The translations under genes and the position numbers were made by a program. This document shows positions 1 through 6,626 of a stretch of DNA of 8,719 nt, piece after piece; the stretch's first letter is position 1; each line of letters begins with the position of its first letter. The stretch comes from Clostridia bacterium (GTDB lineage Bacteria > Bacillota_A > Clostridia > Christensenellales > Aristaeellaceae), in contig JAFXMP010000130.1 of the NCBI GenBank assembly GCA_017530275.1, forward strand, positions 1 through 8,719, in the 5' to 3' direction. Under the pieces are notes generated by a model that ran no database searches, was not told where the DNA came from, and saw nothing but the letters and a program-made list of their open reading frames with translations.

Positions 1-67
1 CGCCATCCCAGCCTGACAAGCGGGTGTTTTTCTTCTTCTGCGGTTTTTCTTGTGCTTTCGATATCAT
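1..67 (-). CDS. 5' end of an unidentified gene leaving the window (partial)
   Basis: An open frame starts with ATG at 67-65 on the minus strand and stays open to the window edge, giving 22 codons. The peptide begins MISKAQEKPQ and continues with a Lys-rich stretch and then RLSGWDG. A good Shine-Dalgarno, AAAGGA at 79-74, lies six bases upstream, which is the main reason to call a gene. The N-terminus is strongly basic and polar, as in a cytoplasmic tail or a nucleic-acid-binding protein, but 22 residues do not allow a family assignment. A second open frame from ATG at 74-72 (starting MPNDIESTRK) also reaches the edge, but its start directly abuts the Shine-Dalgarno, so I prefer the first. The gene would be divergent from the CBM9-like gene. 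Confidence 0.45.
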   Translation of the reverse strand, partial: MISKAQEKPQKKKNTRLSGWDG

Positions 68-90
68 TTGGCATCCTTTCTTGGATGTAT

Positions 91-133
91 TGAAAAAGGA
101 ACGCTTTTCGTTTTGAAAAACGCTCCTTTTTCA
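91..133 (-). other. Long leader hairpin, terminator- or attenuator-like
   Basis: Bases 91-109 and 115-133 form a 19-bp stem around a five-base loop. The two imperfect positions (101/123 and 104/120) would be A-C mismatches in plus-strand RNA but G-U wobbles in minus-strand RNA. The structure is therefore fully paired only as a minus-strand transcript. In that direction an A-rich arm is followed by GGAGCG, the complementary arm and then a UUUUU run, like an intrinsic terminator. It sits between the candidate minus promoter at 197-225 and the Shine-Dalgarno at 79-74. It could be an attenuator, an mRNA-stabilising 5' structure, or a terminator for an unseen transcript. Its role is inference. Confidence 0.6.
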
Positions 134-196
134 GTGGCCTTAACACACAGGGGTTTGCGGGTTTTTTTAGCGCTTTTTGATGCGCATAAAATGGGG

Positions 197-225
197 TGTA
201 TACGGTTTTTTCCCCCTTTTGTCAC
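197..225 (-). promoter_or_regulatory. Candidate promoter for the left-hand minus-strand gene
   Basis: Reading on the minus strand, GTGACA (225-220) and TATACA (202-197) are separated by 17 bases. These match the sigma-A consensus at five and four of six positions. Transcription would start near 190, giving a leader of about 120 bases that contains the 91-133 hairpin. In an A/T-rich region chance matches are common, so this is only moderate evidence. Confidence 0.35.
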
Positions 226-247
226 ATGTTTTATCACAGTTGGTTAC

Positions 248-276
248 TTGTTTTTCATTGATTTTGATGATAAAAT
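248..276 (+). promoter_or_regulatory. Candidate promoter for the CBM9-like gene
   Basis: TTGTTT (248-253) and TAAAAT (271-276) are separated by 17 bases, and a TG one base upstream of the -10 box (268-269) makes it an extended -10 element. The -35 box is weak but the -10 box is good. A start near 283 would leave a leader of roughly 45 bases before the ATG at 330. Confidence 0.45.
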
Positions 277-329
277 GATGGCGAAACTAAAAGCCCCTTG
301 TGGGGTTGACTGAAATGAGGGCGCCCTAT

Positions 330-914
330 ATGAAAGAATACATCATCCGTCCCTTTTCCCGCTGGGAGGACATGGAAAAACTGGATATCAGCGAACAAAT
401 GTGGACAGGGCCGGTGGATATCGCTGCCTGCGCAAAAATCGGCTGGACGGAGGACGCCCTGCTGGTGCGCTTAGAAGCGCGAGAAGCCTTGATCCGGGCG
501 GAGGAAAACGGCCCCTTGGGGCATCCCTGGGAGGACAGCTGCCTGGAATTTTTCTTTTCCCCCGTGGCGGGCGACCCGCGCTACATCAACATCGAATTCA
601 ACCCCAACGCCTGCTGCTGCCTGGGCCTGGGCGACGGCAGGGAGCGCATGCGCCTGCTGCCGGAAAGGAACTGGCTGGAGCCGGAGGTTTTCACCGCCCC
701 GGATGGCTGGGGCATCACCTACCGTGTGCCCTTCGCTCTGCTGAAAATGCTGTTCACCGCCTTCCAAGCCGCCCCCGGCGCGGTCATCCGGGCCAACTGC
801 TACAAGTGCGGCGATAAAACGGCGAAGCCTCATTTCCTTTCCTGGAACCGGGTCACCTCCGAAACGCCCAACTTCCACCGGCCCCAGGATTTCGGCAGGA
901 TGGTTTTGGGCTAA
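330..914 (+). CDS. CBM9-like (DOMON-type) carbohydrate-binding family protein
   Basis: This encodes a protein of about 194 residues resembling the stand-alone 'carbohydrate-binding family 9-like' proteins of Firmicutes and Bacteroidota. Visible family-like blocks are GHPWEDSCLEFFFSP (64-78), YINIEFNP (85-92), DGWGITYRVPF (125-135), RANCYKCGD (154-162), PHFLSW (167-172) and NFHRPQDFG (181-189). There is no signal peptide, membrane segment or catalytic domain, so it should be cytoplasmic, which is odd for a glycan-binding module. Its biochemical role is unknown; sugar binding is inferred from family resemblance only. A CCC triplet (95-97) is unusual. The ATG at 330 was chosen because GAGGG (317-321) lies eight bases upstream; in-frame ATG at 315 and GTG at 300 are alternatives. 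The gene is alone in its transcript and ends at a terminator shared with the his operon. Confidence 0.8.
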   Translation: MKEYIIRPFSRWEDMEKLDISEQMWTGPVDIAACAKIGWTEDALLVRLEAREALIRAEENGPLGHPWEDSCLEFFFSPVAGDPRYINIEFNPNACCCLGLGDGRERMRLLPERNWLEPEVFTAPDGWGITYRVPFALLKMLFTAFQAAPGAVIRANCYKCGDKTAKPHFLSWNRVTSETPNFHRPQDFGRMVLG

Positions 915-916
915 AG

Positions 917-940
917 AAAAAGCCGCCCCGGCGGCTTTTT
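917..940. terminator. Bidirectional intrinsic terminator between convergent genes
   Basis: A perfect 11-bp inverted repeat (917-927 and 930-940) has a GCCGCC/GGCGGC core flanked by A5 on one side and T5 on the other, with two central Cs. Each strand therefore reads as a GC-rich hairpin followed by a U run. It lies between the TAA of the CBM9-like gene (912-914) and the TAA of hisIE (945-943). It should end both transcripts. Confidence 0.93.
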
Positions 941-942
941 CC

Positions 943-1587
943 TTACTGCATTTTTTCCTGCTTCACCTTATGATCCACCACATGGCGGCTTTCCAGCTGG
1001 GCGAAGATGTCCTTGGGTTCGATGCCCATTTCCACCATGAGCACCATGACGTGATAGGCCAGATCGGCGATTTCAAAAACGGTTTCCTCTTTGCTGCCGC
1101 CCTTTCCGGCCACGATGACCTCGGTGCATTCCTCGCCCACCTTTTTCAGGATCTTATCGATGCCCTTCTGGAACAGGTAGGTGGTGTAGCTGCCTTCCTT
1201 GGGGCTGGTTTTGCGGCCCTCCAGCAACTGATACAGGGCTTCCAGGGAGAAATCCTGGTGTTTCTCGCTCTGATGCACGGGATTGAAGAAGCAGCTTTCG
1301 GCCCCCGTATGGCACGCGGGGCCTTTTTTGATGACCTCCACCACCAGGGCGTCCATGTCGCAGTCCGCCTTGATGGTGACGATCTCCTGGGTGTTGCCGG
1401 ATGTTTCCCCCTTGCGCCAAAGCTGCTGGCGGGAACGGGAAAAGAAGCAGGTGCGGCCCTCCTTCATGGAAATTTCCAGGGATTCCCGGTTCATGTAGGC
1501 CACAGTCAAAACCTGCTTGGAAAAATAATCCTGCACCACGGCGGGAATCAGGCCGTTTGCGTCAAATTTCAGTTCGTCAATGTTCAT
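943..1587 (-). CDS. hisIE: Bifunctional phosphoribosyl-AMP cyclohydrolase / phosphoribosyl-ATP pyrophosphatase
   Basis: This 214-residue fusion protein performs steps two and three of histidine synthesis: it removes pyrophosphate from phosphoribosyl-ATP (HisE part), then opens the purine ring of phosphoribosyl-AMP (HisI part). The HisI domain spans about residues 1-105 and keeps the metal ligands: the Asp-rich motif DCDMD (75-79) and GPACHTGAESCFF with Cys92, His93 and Cys99. The HisE domain spans about 114-203 and has KKVGEECTE (148-156) and the acidic FEIADLAYH (171-179). The length is normal for a fused HisIE. It is the last gene of the operon, four bases after hisF, with AGGAG (1601-1597) nine bases before its ATG. 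A terminator follows directly after its stop codon. Confidence 0.97.
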   Translation of the reverse strand: MNIDELKFDANGLIPAVVQDYFSKQVLTVAYMNRESLEISMKEGRTCFFSRSRQQLWRKGETSGNTQEIVTIKADCDMDALVVEVIKKGPACHTGAESCFFNPVHQSEKHQDFSLEALYQLLEGRKTSPKEGSYTTYLFQKGIDKILKKVGEECTEVIVAGKGGSKEETVFEIADLAYHVMVLMVEMGIEPKDIFAQLESRHVVDHKVKQEKMQ

Positions 1588-1591
1588 TTTC

Positions 1592-2365
1592 TTACACTCC
1601 TGTACGCAAGATTCTCATGGGGATTCCTTCGCTGGCCAGATACGCTTTTAAGGCGGGCAGCGGCACTTCCTTCCGGTGGAAGATGGAGGCGGCTAAGCCC
1701 GCGTCTACCTGGGGCACGGTTTCAAACAGGATTTTGAAATGCTCCATGTTCCCCGCGCCGCCGGAGGCGATGATGGGGATGGACACCATTTTCCCCATGG
1801 CGGAGAGCATTTCCAGATCGAAGCCTTGTTTCACGCCGTCGGTGTCGATGCTGTTCACCACCAGCTCCCCGGCCCCCCGTTCCTGGCCCTCGCGGGCCCA
1901 CTGCAGGGCGTCGATGCCGGTATCGATCCGCCCGCCCTTGGCGAAGATGCGGAAGGAGCCACCCACCCGCTTCACATCCATGGAAAGCACCACGCACTGG
2001 TCGCCGTAGCGTTTGGCCGCATTGTCAATCAGGGAGGGGTTTTTGATGGCCCCGGAATTGACGCTCACCTTGTCCGCCCCGCAGGACAGCACCCGTTCAA
2101 AGTCCGATACTTCGTTGATGGCCCCGCCCACGGTAAGGGGGATGAACACCTCCGCCGCCGTGCGCTTGAGGATGTCCGTGAACAGGGAGCGGCCCTCAAA
2201 GGATGCGGTGATGTCGTAGAAAACCAACTCGTCGGCCCCGGTGTCGTTGTAGTACTTCGCCATCTCCACCGGGTCGGCCACGTCCTGAATGCCCTCGAAG
2301 TTGGTGCCCTTCACCACGCGGCCGTTCCGCACGTCCAAACAAGGAATGATTCTCTTGGCGATCAC
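1592..2365 (-). CDS. hisF: Imidazole glycerol phosphate synthase, cyclase subunit HisF
   Basis: HisF is the (beta-alpha)8-barrel subunit of imidazole glycerol phosphate synthase. It uses ammonia from HisH to convert PRFAR into imidazole glycerol phosphate and AICAR. The protein has 257 residues, the usual length. The catalytic aspartates known from Thermotoga HisF have clear equivalents: Asp11 in IIPCLDVRNG and Asp130 in VVLSMDV. Phosphate-binding loops are visible at TVGGAI (78-83), NSIDTDG (171-177) and IASGGAGN (199-206). The start is GTG, within a GTGA overlap with the hisA stop codon, and a G-rich Shine-Dalgarno (AAGGGGGAA, 2380-2372) precedes it. The GTG start and overlap suggest translation coupled to hisA. 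The partner hisH lies just upstream of hisA. Confidence 0.98.
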   Translation of the reverse strand: MIAKRIIPCLDVRNGRVVKGTNFEGIQDVADPVEMAKYYNDTGADELVFYDITASFEGRSLFTDILKRTAAEVFIPLTVGGAINEVSDFERVLSCGADKVSVNSGAIKNPSLIDNAAKRYGDQCVVLSMDVKRVGGSFRIFAKGGRIDTGIDALQWAREGQERGAGELVVNSIDTDGVKQGFDLEMLSAMGKMVSIPIIASGGAGNMEHFKILFETVPQVDAGLAASIFHRKEVPLPALKAYLASEGIPMRILRTGV

Positions 2366-3087
2366 GGGATATTCCCCCTTCCGGCGGCAATGGCCTGTTT
2401 GAGATCGATTTTGCCCGCGTACAGGGCCTTGCCGATGATGGCGGCGTACACGTCCATTTTCGCCAGGGCCTCCACATTTTCAAGGGAGGAAACGCCGCCG
2501 GATGCCACCACCCGCAGGCCGGAAATATCCTTTAATCGTGCATAGGCTTCCAAATTCGGCCCCATGAGCTTTCCGTCCCGGCTGATGTCGGTGTAAATCA
2601 CCGTATCCACGCCCCGGCCGGGCAGGCTTTTCACGAAATCAAAGGCGGGAATATCCGTCACCGTGCGCCAGCCGTGAATGGCCACAAAGCCGTTTTTGGC
2701 GTCCACCCCGGCGGCGACCCGGCCCGGGTATTTCGCCGACAGCGTTTCCAGTAGGCCGGGCTTTTCCACCGCCGCGGAACCCACGATCACCCGGAAAACC
2801 CCCGCGTCCAAGTAACGCCGGGCGCTTTCCTCGCTGCGGGCCCCGCCGCCCACTTCCAGCGTTAAGCCGCTTTCCTTCGCCAGTTTTTCAATGATGGCGA
2901 TATTCTTCTGCCCGCCGTCCCTGGCCGCGTCCAAATCCACCACGTGCAGCCATTCTGCCCCCGCCGCTTTGAAGGAGGCCGCGGCGGCCAAGGGATCGGT
3001 TCCGTACACGGTCATTTGATCGTAATCGCCCTCCGTCAGACGCACCACCTGACCGTCCCGCAGATCGATGGCCGGAAAAATCAGCAT
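2362..3087 (-). CDS. hisA: ProFAR isomerase HisA
   Basis: HisA catalyses the Amadori rearrangement of 5'-ProFAR to PRFAR. It is a (beta-alpha)8-barrel of 241 residues, the standard size. Key sites are Asp8 in FPAIDLRDG, Asp129 in AGVDAKNG and Asp167 in YTDISRDG. Gly-rich phosphate loops occur at EVGGGARS (78-85) and ASGGVSS (195-201). The frame is open well upstream inside hisH, but the ATG at 3087 gives the canonical N-terminus MLIFPAIDLRDG and has GGAGG placed seven bases before it. It overlaps the end of hisH by seven bases and hisF by four. Confidence 0.98.
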   Translation of the reverse strand: MLIFPAIDLRDGQVVRLTEGDYDQMTVYGTDPLAAAASFKAAGAEWLHVVDLDAARDGGQKNIAIIEKLAKESGLTLEVGGGARSEESARRYLDAGVFRVIVGSAAVEKPGLLETLSAKYPGRVAAGVDAKNGFVAIHGWRTVTDIPAFDFVKSLPGRGVDTVIYTDISRDGKLMGPNLEAYARLKDISGLRVVASGGVSSLENVEALAKMDVYAAIIGKALYAGKIDLKQAIAAGRGNIP

Positions 3088-3698
3088 GCGCCCACCTCCC
3101 CGAAAGCCCTGAGGATGTTCAGCCCCACCGGGCCGCTTTTTTCCGGGTGGAATTGGGCCCCGAACACGTTCCCATTCTGCACCAGGCCCGGAACGTCCAC
3201 GCTGTATTCCGATACGGCTTTCACGGCGTCCCCGGCGAATTTGGCGTAGAAGGAATGGACGTAGTACACGCTGTCGCCCTCCCGGATGTATTTCAGCAGC
3301 GGGCTTTCCCCCGTGAACCGCAGGGCGTTCCAGCCAATATGCGGCACCTTGAGATCGGCTGGGATGTCCGCCCGCAGGGGACATATTTCGCCGGGGATCA
3401 GGCAAAGGCCCGCATGCTCCCCGTACTCGTGGCTCTTTTCAAACAAAAGCTGCATGCCCAGGCAAATGCCCAGCAGCGGCGTGCCCGCTTTTGCTTTTTG
3501 CAGCACCAGGGCGTCCATGCCCGTGTCTTTCAGTTTTTGCCGGGCGTCCCCGAAAGCCCCCACCCCGGGCAGAATCAGCTTGTCCGCGTTCAAAATCGTA
3601 TCTTCATCCCGCGTAACAATGTTTTCCATGCCCAAATAAGACAGGGAATGGCTGATGGAGTAGAGATTGCCCACTCCGTAATCAATAATCGCAATCAT
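3081..3698 (-). CDS. hisH: Imidazole glycerol phosphate synthase, glutaminase subunit HisH
   Basis: HisH is the class I glutamine amidotransferase subunit that hydrolyses glutamine and passes ammonia through the HisF barrel. The 205-residue protein contains the full catalytic triad: the nucleophile Cys79 in LLGICLGMQLLF, and His184 and Glu186 in GAQFHPEKSG. The N-terminal IAIIDYGVGNLYS and the oxyanion-region motif LILPGVGAFG (41-50) are typical. It starts 11 bases after hisB, the largest gap in the operon. GAGG, seven bases before the ATG, lies just ahead of the TAA that ends hisB. Confidence 0.98.
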   Translation of the reverse strand: MIAIIDYGVGNLYSISHSLSYLGMENIVTRDEDTILNADKLILPGVGAFGDARQKLKDTGMDALVLQKAKAGTPLLGICLGMQLLFEKSHEYGEHAGLCLIPGEICPLRADIPADLKVPHIGWNALRFTGESPLLKYIREGDSVYYVHSFYAKFAGDAVKAVSEYSVDVPGLVQNGNVFGAQFHPEKSGPVGLNILRAFGEVGAC

Positions 3699-3709
3699 AC
3701 ATTTTCCTC

Positions 3710-4297
3710 TTATAGCACGCCCTTGGAGGACGGCGTCTGATCCGCCTGCTTCGGGTCAATAGCCGCCGCCTGCCGCAGAGCGCGGCCCAAGCCCTTGAAC
3801 ATGGCTTCGATGATGTGGTGGGAATTGGTTCCCGACATCTGCACGAAATGCAGGCAGGCTTTGGCGTTGCGTGTAAACCCTAACATGAATTCCTGCACCA
3901 GCTCCGTATCAAAACTTCCCACCTTCTGAGTGGGGATGTTCGCCTGATACCCCAAGGTGTCCCGCCCGCAGAGATCGACCGCGCAGAGCACCAGGGCTTC
4001 GTCCATGGGCAAAAGGAAATTGCCGTAACGCGCGATGCCTTTTTTATCGCCTAAGGCTTCCGCGAACGCCTGACCCAGCGCGATGCCGATATCCTCCACG
4101 GAATGATGGTCGTCCACCTGCGTGTCGCCCTGGCATTTCACCGTCAGGTCAAATTGACCGTGAAAGGCCAGCAGTTCCAGCATGTGATCGAGGAATCCCA
4201 CGCCGGTATCGATCTCCGCCCTGCCCGCGCCGTCTAAGTTCAATTTCAGGGCGATTTGGGTTTCTTTGGTGTTCCGTTCAATCGTCGCCTGTCTCAT
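3710..4297 (-). CDS. hisB: Imidazoleglycerol-phosphate dehydratase HisB (monofunctional)
   Basis: HisB dehydrates imidazole glycerol phosphate to imidazole acetol phosphate. The 195-residue protein is the stand-alone form without the N-terminal HAD phosphatase domain seen in Enterobacteria. Both His-rich manganese-binding signatures are present: DDHHSVED (62-69) and NSHHIIEA (158-165). FLDHML (35-40) and the C-terminal SSKGVL ending are also typical. The ATG at 4297 was chosen over the in-frame ATG at 4303 because AAAGGAG (4312-4306) is eight bases from the former but too close to the latter. The start overlaps the hisC stop codon as ATGA. Confidence 0.97.
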   Translation of the reverse strand: MRQATIERNTKETQIALKLNLDGAGRAEIDTGVGFLDHMLELLAFHGQFDLTVKCQGDTQVDDHHSVEDIGIALGQAFAEALGDKKGIARYGNFLLPMDEALVLCAVDLCGRDTLGYQANIPTQKVGSFDTELVQEFMLGFTRNAKACLHFVQMSGTNSHHIIEAMFKGLGRALRQAAAIDPKQADQTPSSKGVL

Positions 4298-5343
4298 GCC
4301 CATATCTCCTTTGTGACTTCGATCAGTTTTTCCATCTGCGCTTTGCTGCCCACGGTGATGCGGGTGTAATCCCGGATGCGGGGCTGATCGAAATAGCGGA
4401 TCAGGATGTTCCTTTCCCGCAGTTTCTTTTGATATTCCCCGCCGGTCATGCCGGGCGCGGCGGCAAACAGGAAATTGGCTTTGCTGTCCAGCACCCGGAA
4501 GCCCAGCTTCTCCAATTCCGTTTTCGTCCACGCCCGGTTTTCCATGATGGTTTGGCGGCAGGCTTCAAAGTATTCCGGTTGTTCCAGCGCCGCCGCTCCC
4601 GCCGCCTGGGTGAGGGTGTTCACGTTGTAGGGATGGAAGGAATAGCGGATCAAGTTCAGGTCAGCAATGAGTTCTTCGCTTCCCACGGCAAAGCCGAGGC
4701 GTGCTCCGGCCAGCTGGCGGGATTTGGAAAAGGTCTGCACCACCAGGATATTTTCATATGACCGCAATAACGAAACCGCGCTTTCCGCCCCGAAATCCAC
4801 GTAGGCCTCATCCACGATCACAACCTGATCGGGATTGCTTTTCGCGATTTGGGCGATAGCGGACAGGGGCAGGGCCATACCGGTGGGGGCGTTGGGGTTG
4901 GCGATGACCACGCAGCGCCCGCAGCCCCGATAATCGGAAGGATCGATGGAAAAATCCTCTTTCAGGGGAATGATCTTCGCGTCGAGATGATAGAGTCCCG
5001 TCCACACGATATAGCAGCCGTAGGTGATATCCGGGAAAGCCAGCCCGCCGCCGCCGAAAGCCTGAAAGGCGAAGGCCAGCACCTCGTCAGACCCATTGCC
5101 GACGAATACCTGGTTTTCTTTTACGCCGTAGGTTTTGGCCAGCAGCCCAGTCAATTTCGCGGCGGAAAGATCATTGTACAGCTGCAGGCTGTCCGCCGCC
5201 TGTTTCACCGCTTCCTTGACGCCGGGGGCCGGGGGAAAGGGGCTTTCGTTGGTGTTCAGCTTCACCAGGTTTTTGACCTTGGGCTGCTCCCCCGGCACGT
5301 AGGCTTTCAGGCCCCGATTGTTTTCGCTCAAAAATCTGCTCAT
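4294..5343 (-). CDS. hisC: Histidinol-phosphate aminotransferase HisC
   Basis: HisC is a fold-type I, PLP-dependent aminotransferase that transfers an amino group from glutamate to imidazole acetol phosphate, giving histidinol phosphate. The protein has 349 residues, within the family range. Visible sites are GNGSDEV (82-88) for PLP phosphate binding, ANPNAPTG (148-155), DEAYVDF (178-184), the Schiff-base Lys207 in TFSKSRQLAGARLGF, and the substrate-carboxylate Arg328 in DYTRITVG. The N-terminal KLNTNESPFPP (28-38) is characteristic of HisC. The ATG at 5343 overlaps the hisD stop codon as ATGA. HisC enzymes often also act on aromatic amino acids, which the sequence cannot resolve. Confidence 0.97.
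   Translation of the reverse strand: MSRFLSENNRGLKAYVPGEQPKVKNLVKLNTNESPFPPAPGVKEAVKQAADSLQLYNDLSAAKLTGLLAKTYGVKENQVFVGNGSDEVLAFAFQAFGGGGLAFPDITYGCYIVWTGLYHLDAKIIPLKEDFSIDPSDYRGCGRCVVIANPNAPTGMALPLSAIAQIAKSNPDQVVIVDEAYVDFGAESAVSLLRSYENILVVQTFSKSRQLAGARLGFAVGSEELIADLNLIRYSFHPYNVNTLTQAAGAAALEQPEYFEACRQTIMENRAWTKTELEKLGFRVLDSKANFLFAAAPGMTGGEYQKKLRERNILIRYFDQPRIRDYTRITVGSKAQMEKLIEVTKEIWA
4306..4312 (-). promoter_or_regulatory. Shine-Dalgarno that decides the hisB start
   Basis: AAAGGAG lies inside the last codons of hisC, eight bases before ATG 4297. A longer in-frame start at 4303 would leave only two bases, so this site sets the start used here. Confidence 0.8.
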
Positions 5344-6626
5344 ACCGCTGATTCTCCAAACCGGATGGCAATGGAATTGGCGTGGCCGTTGAGCCCTTCC
5401 TTCTGGGCAAAAGCCACCACCCGATCCTTGGCCTGTTCCAGCGCTTCTTTTGAATAGTACAGGAATTGGGACTTCTTCACGAAATCGTCCACCGACAGGG
5501 GAGAGGAGAATCGGGCCGTGCCGCTGGTGGGCAGGGTGTGGTTGGGGCCCGCCCAGTAATCGCCCAGCGCTTCCGGTACGTTCCGGCCCAGAAACACGGA
5601 ACCGGCGGACTCGATTTTGCTGAGATACGAGAAGGGATCGTCCACGCAGATTTCCAAGTGTTCGGGGGCAATGAGGTTGGCGATTTCAATGCCCTGCTGC
5701 AAATCATGGGCTACCACGATTTTGCCGTTATTGTCGATGGAAGCTCTTGCGATGTCCCGCCGTGGCAGCAGCTTCACCTGACGCTCCACTTCTGCCTGTA
5801 CCTTTTTCGCCAGTTCCGCGCTGTCCGTCACCAGGATGGCGGAGGCCAGCTTATCATGCTCAGCCTGGGAAAGCAGATCGGCGGCCACAAAAGCGGGGTC
5901 GCTTTTGCCATCGGCCAGCACCAGGATTTCGCTGGGCCCGGCGATCATATCGATATCCACCAGCCCGTACACCCGGCGCTTGGCGGTGGCCACGTACACG
6001 TTGCCGGGGCCCACGATCTTGTCCACGGCGGGCACCGATTCCGTACCGTAAGCCAGGGCGGCAATGGCCTGGGCGCCGCCCGCCTTCACGATCTTGGTCA
6101 CGCCCGCGATTTTGGCGGCGCACAGGATGGCGGGGTTCACCTTGCCGTCCTTGCCCGGCGGCGTGCTGATGACAATTTCCTTCACCCCGGCGATTTTAGG
6201 CGGAACAGCGTTCATAAGCACGGAGGAGGGATAGGCCGCCGTGCCGCCGGGCACGTACAGGCCCACGCGCTTTAAGGGGATGACCCGCTGGCCCATCACT
6301 TTGCCCGCTTCCTCGCTGACGATCAGGCTGTTGCGCACCTGGCGCTTGTGAAAGGCTTCGATGTTGTTTTTCGCCTGTTTGAGGATTTCCAGGAAATCCG
6401 GGCCGCAGGCGGCGAAGGCTTCTTCGATTTCTTCATTACTGACCAAAACACTGTTTAATTGGGCTTTATCAAATTTCGCGGCGTATTCAATCAGCGCCTG
6501 ATCGCCCTGTTCCCGGACGGTTTGAATAATGGCGTCTACCGCCGCTTCGATCTCGTTGCCCGTCTGTATGGGCGGGGTTTTAAAGGCGGATGCATCGAAC
6601 TGATCCACCGGCATGATTTTCATCAT
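5340..6626 (-). CDS. hisD: Histidinol dehydrogenase HisD
   Basis: HisD is a zinc enzyme that oxidises histidinol to histidine in two NAD-dependent steps, the last two of the pathway. The 428-residue length matches the family. The zinc ligands expected from the E. coli enzyme are all present: Gln254 and His257 in LLSQAEHD, Asp356 in GDYWAGPNHTLPTSG, and His415 in GLNGHANS. The catalytic Glu322-His323 pair is in APEHLEI. The signature VDKIVGPGNVYVATAKR (201-217) followed by IDMIAGPSE is also clear. The ATG at 6626 overlaps the hisG stop codon as ATGA and has GGAGGT nine bases upstream; an adjacent in-frame ATG at 6623 is the only nearby alternative. Confidence 0.98.
   Translation of the reverse strand: MMKIMPVDQFDASAFKTPPIQTGNEIEAAVDAIIQTVREQGDQALIEYAAKFDKAQLNSVLVSNEEIEEAFAACGPDFLEILKQAKNNIEAFHKRQVRNSLIVSEEAGKVMGQRVIPLKRVGLYVPGGTAAYPSSVLMNAVPPKIAGVKEIVISTPPGKDGKVNPAILCAAKIAGVTKIVKAGGAQAIAALAYGTESVPAVDKIVGPGNVYVATAKRRVYGLVDIDMIAGPSEILVLADGKSDPAFVAADLLSQAEHDKLASAILVTDSAELAKKVQAEVERQVKLLPRRDIARASIDNNGKIVVAHDLQQGIEIANLIAPEHLEICVDDPFSYLSKIESAGSVFLGRNVPEALGDYWAGPNHTLPTSGTARFSSPLSVDDFVKKSQFLYYSKEALEQAKDRVVAFAQKEGLNGHANSIAIRFGESAV

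Noticed and set aside
170..185. GCGC...GCGC hairpin in the left intergenic region
   Set aside because: A four-base palindromic arm with an eight-base loop is easily explained by chance and has no supporting context.
50..313. 87-codon plus-strand open frame in the left intergenic region
   Set aside because: It lacks a convincing Shine-Dalgarno, has a composition dominated by T-rich codons (many Phe and Leu), and crosses the hairpin and both candidate promoters. It is best read as intergenic DNA.
970..2545. Two long plus-strand frames (about 255 and 268 codons) opposite hisIE, hisF and hisA
   Set aside because: They are mirror frames of GC-rich codons in well-identified his genes. They show His/Gly/Pro-rich low-quality sequence with no recognisable family.
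4298..4531. N-terminal extension of hisB into hisC
   Set aside because: The extra residues are hisC read out of frame. The Shine-Dalgarno and the canonical length place the start at 4297. The upstream extensions of hisA and hisG were rejected for the same reason.
5466..6275. 269-codon plus-strand frame opposite hisD
   Set aside because: It is a shadow of hisD, which has all catalytic and zinc-binding residues. The antisense product is His/Gly-rich with no domain.
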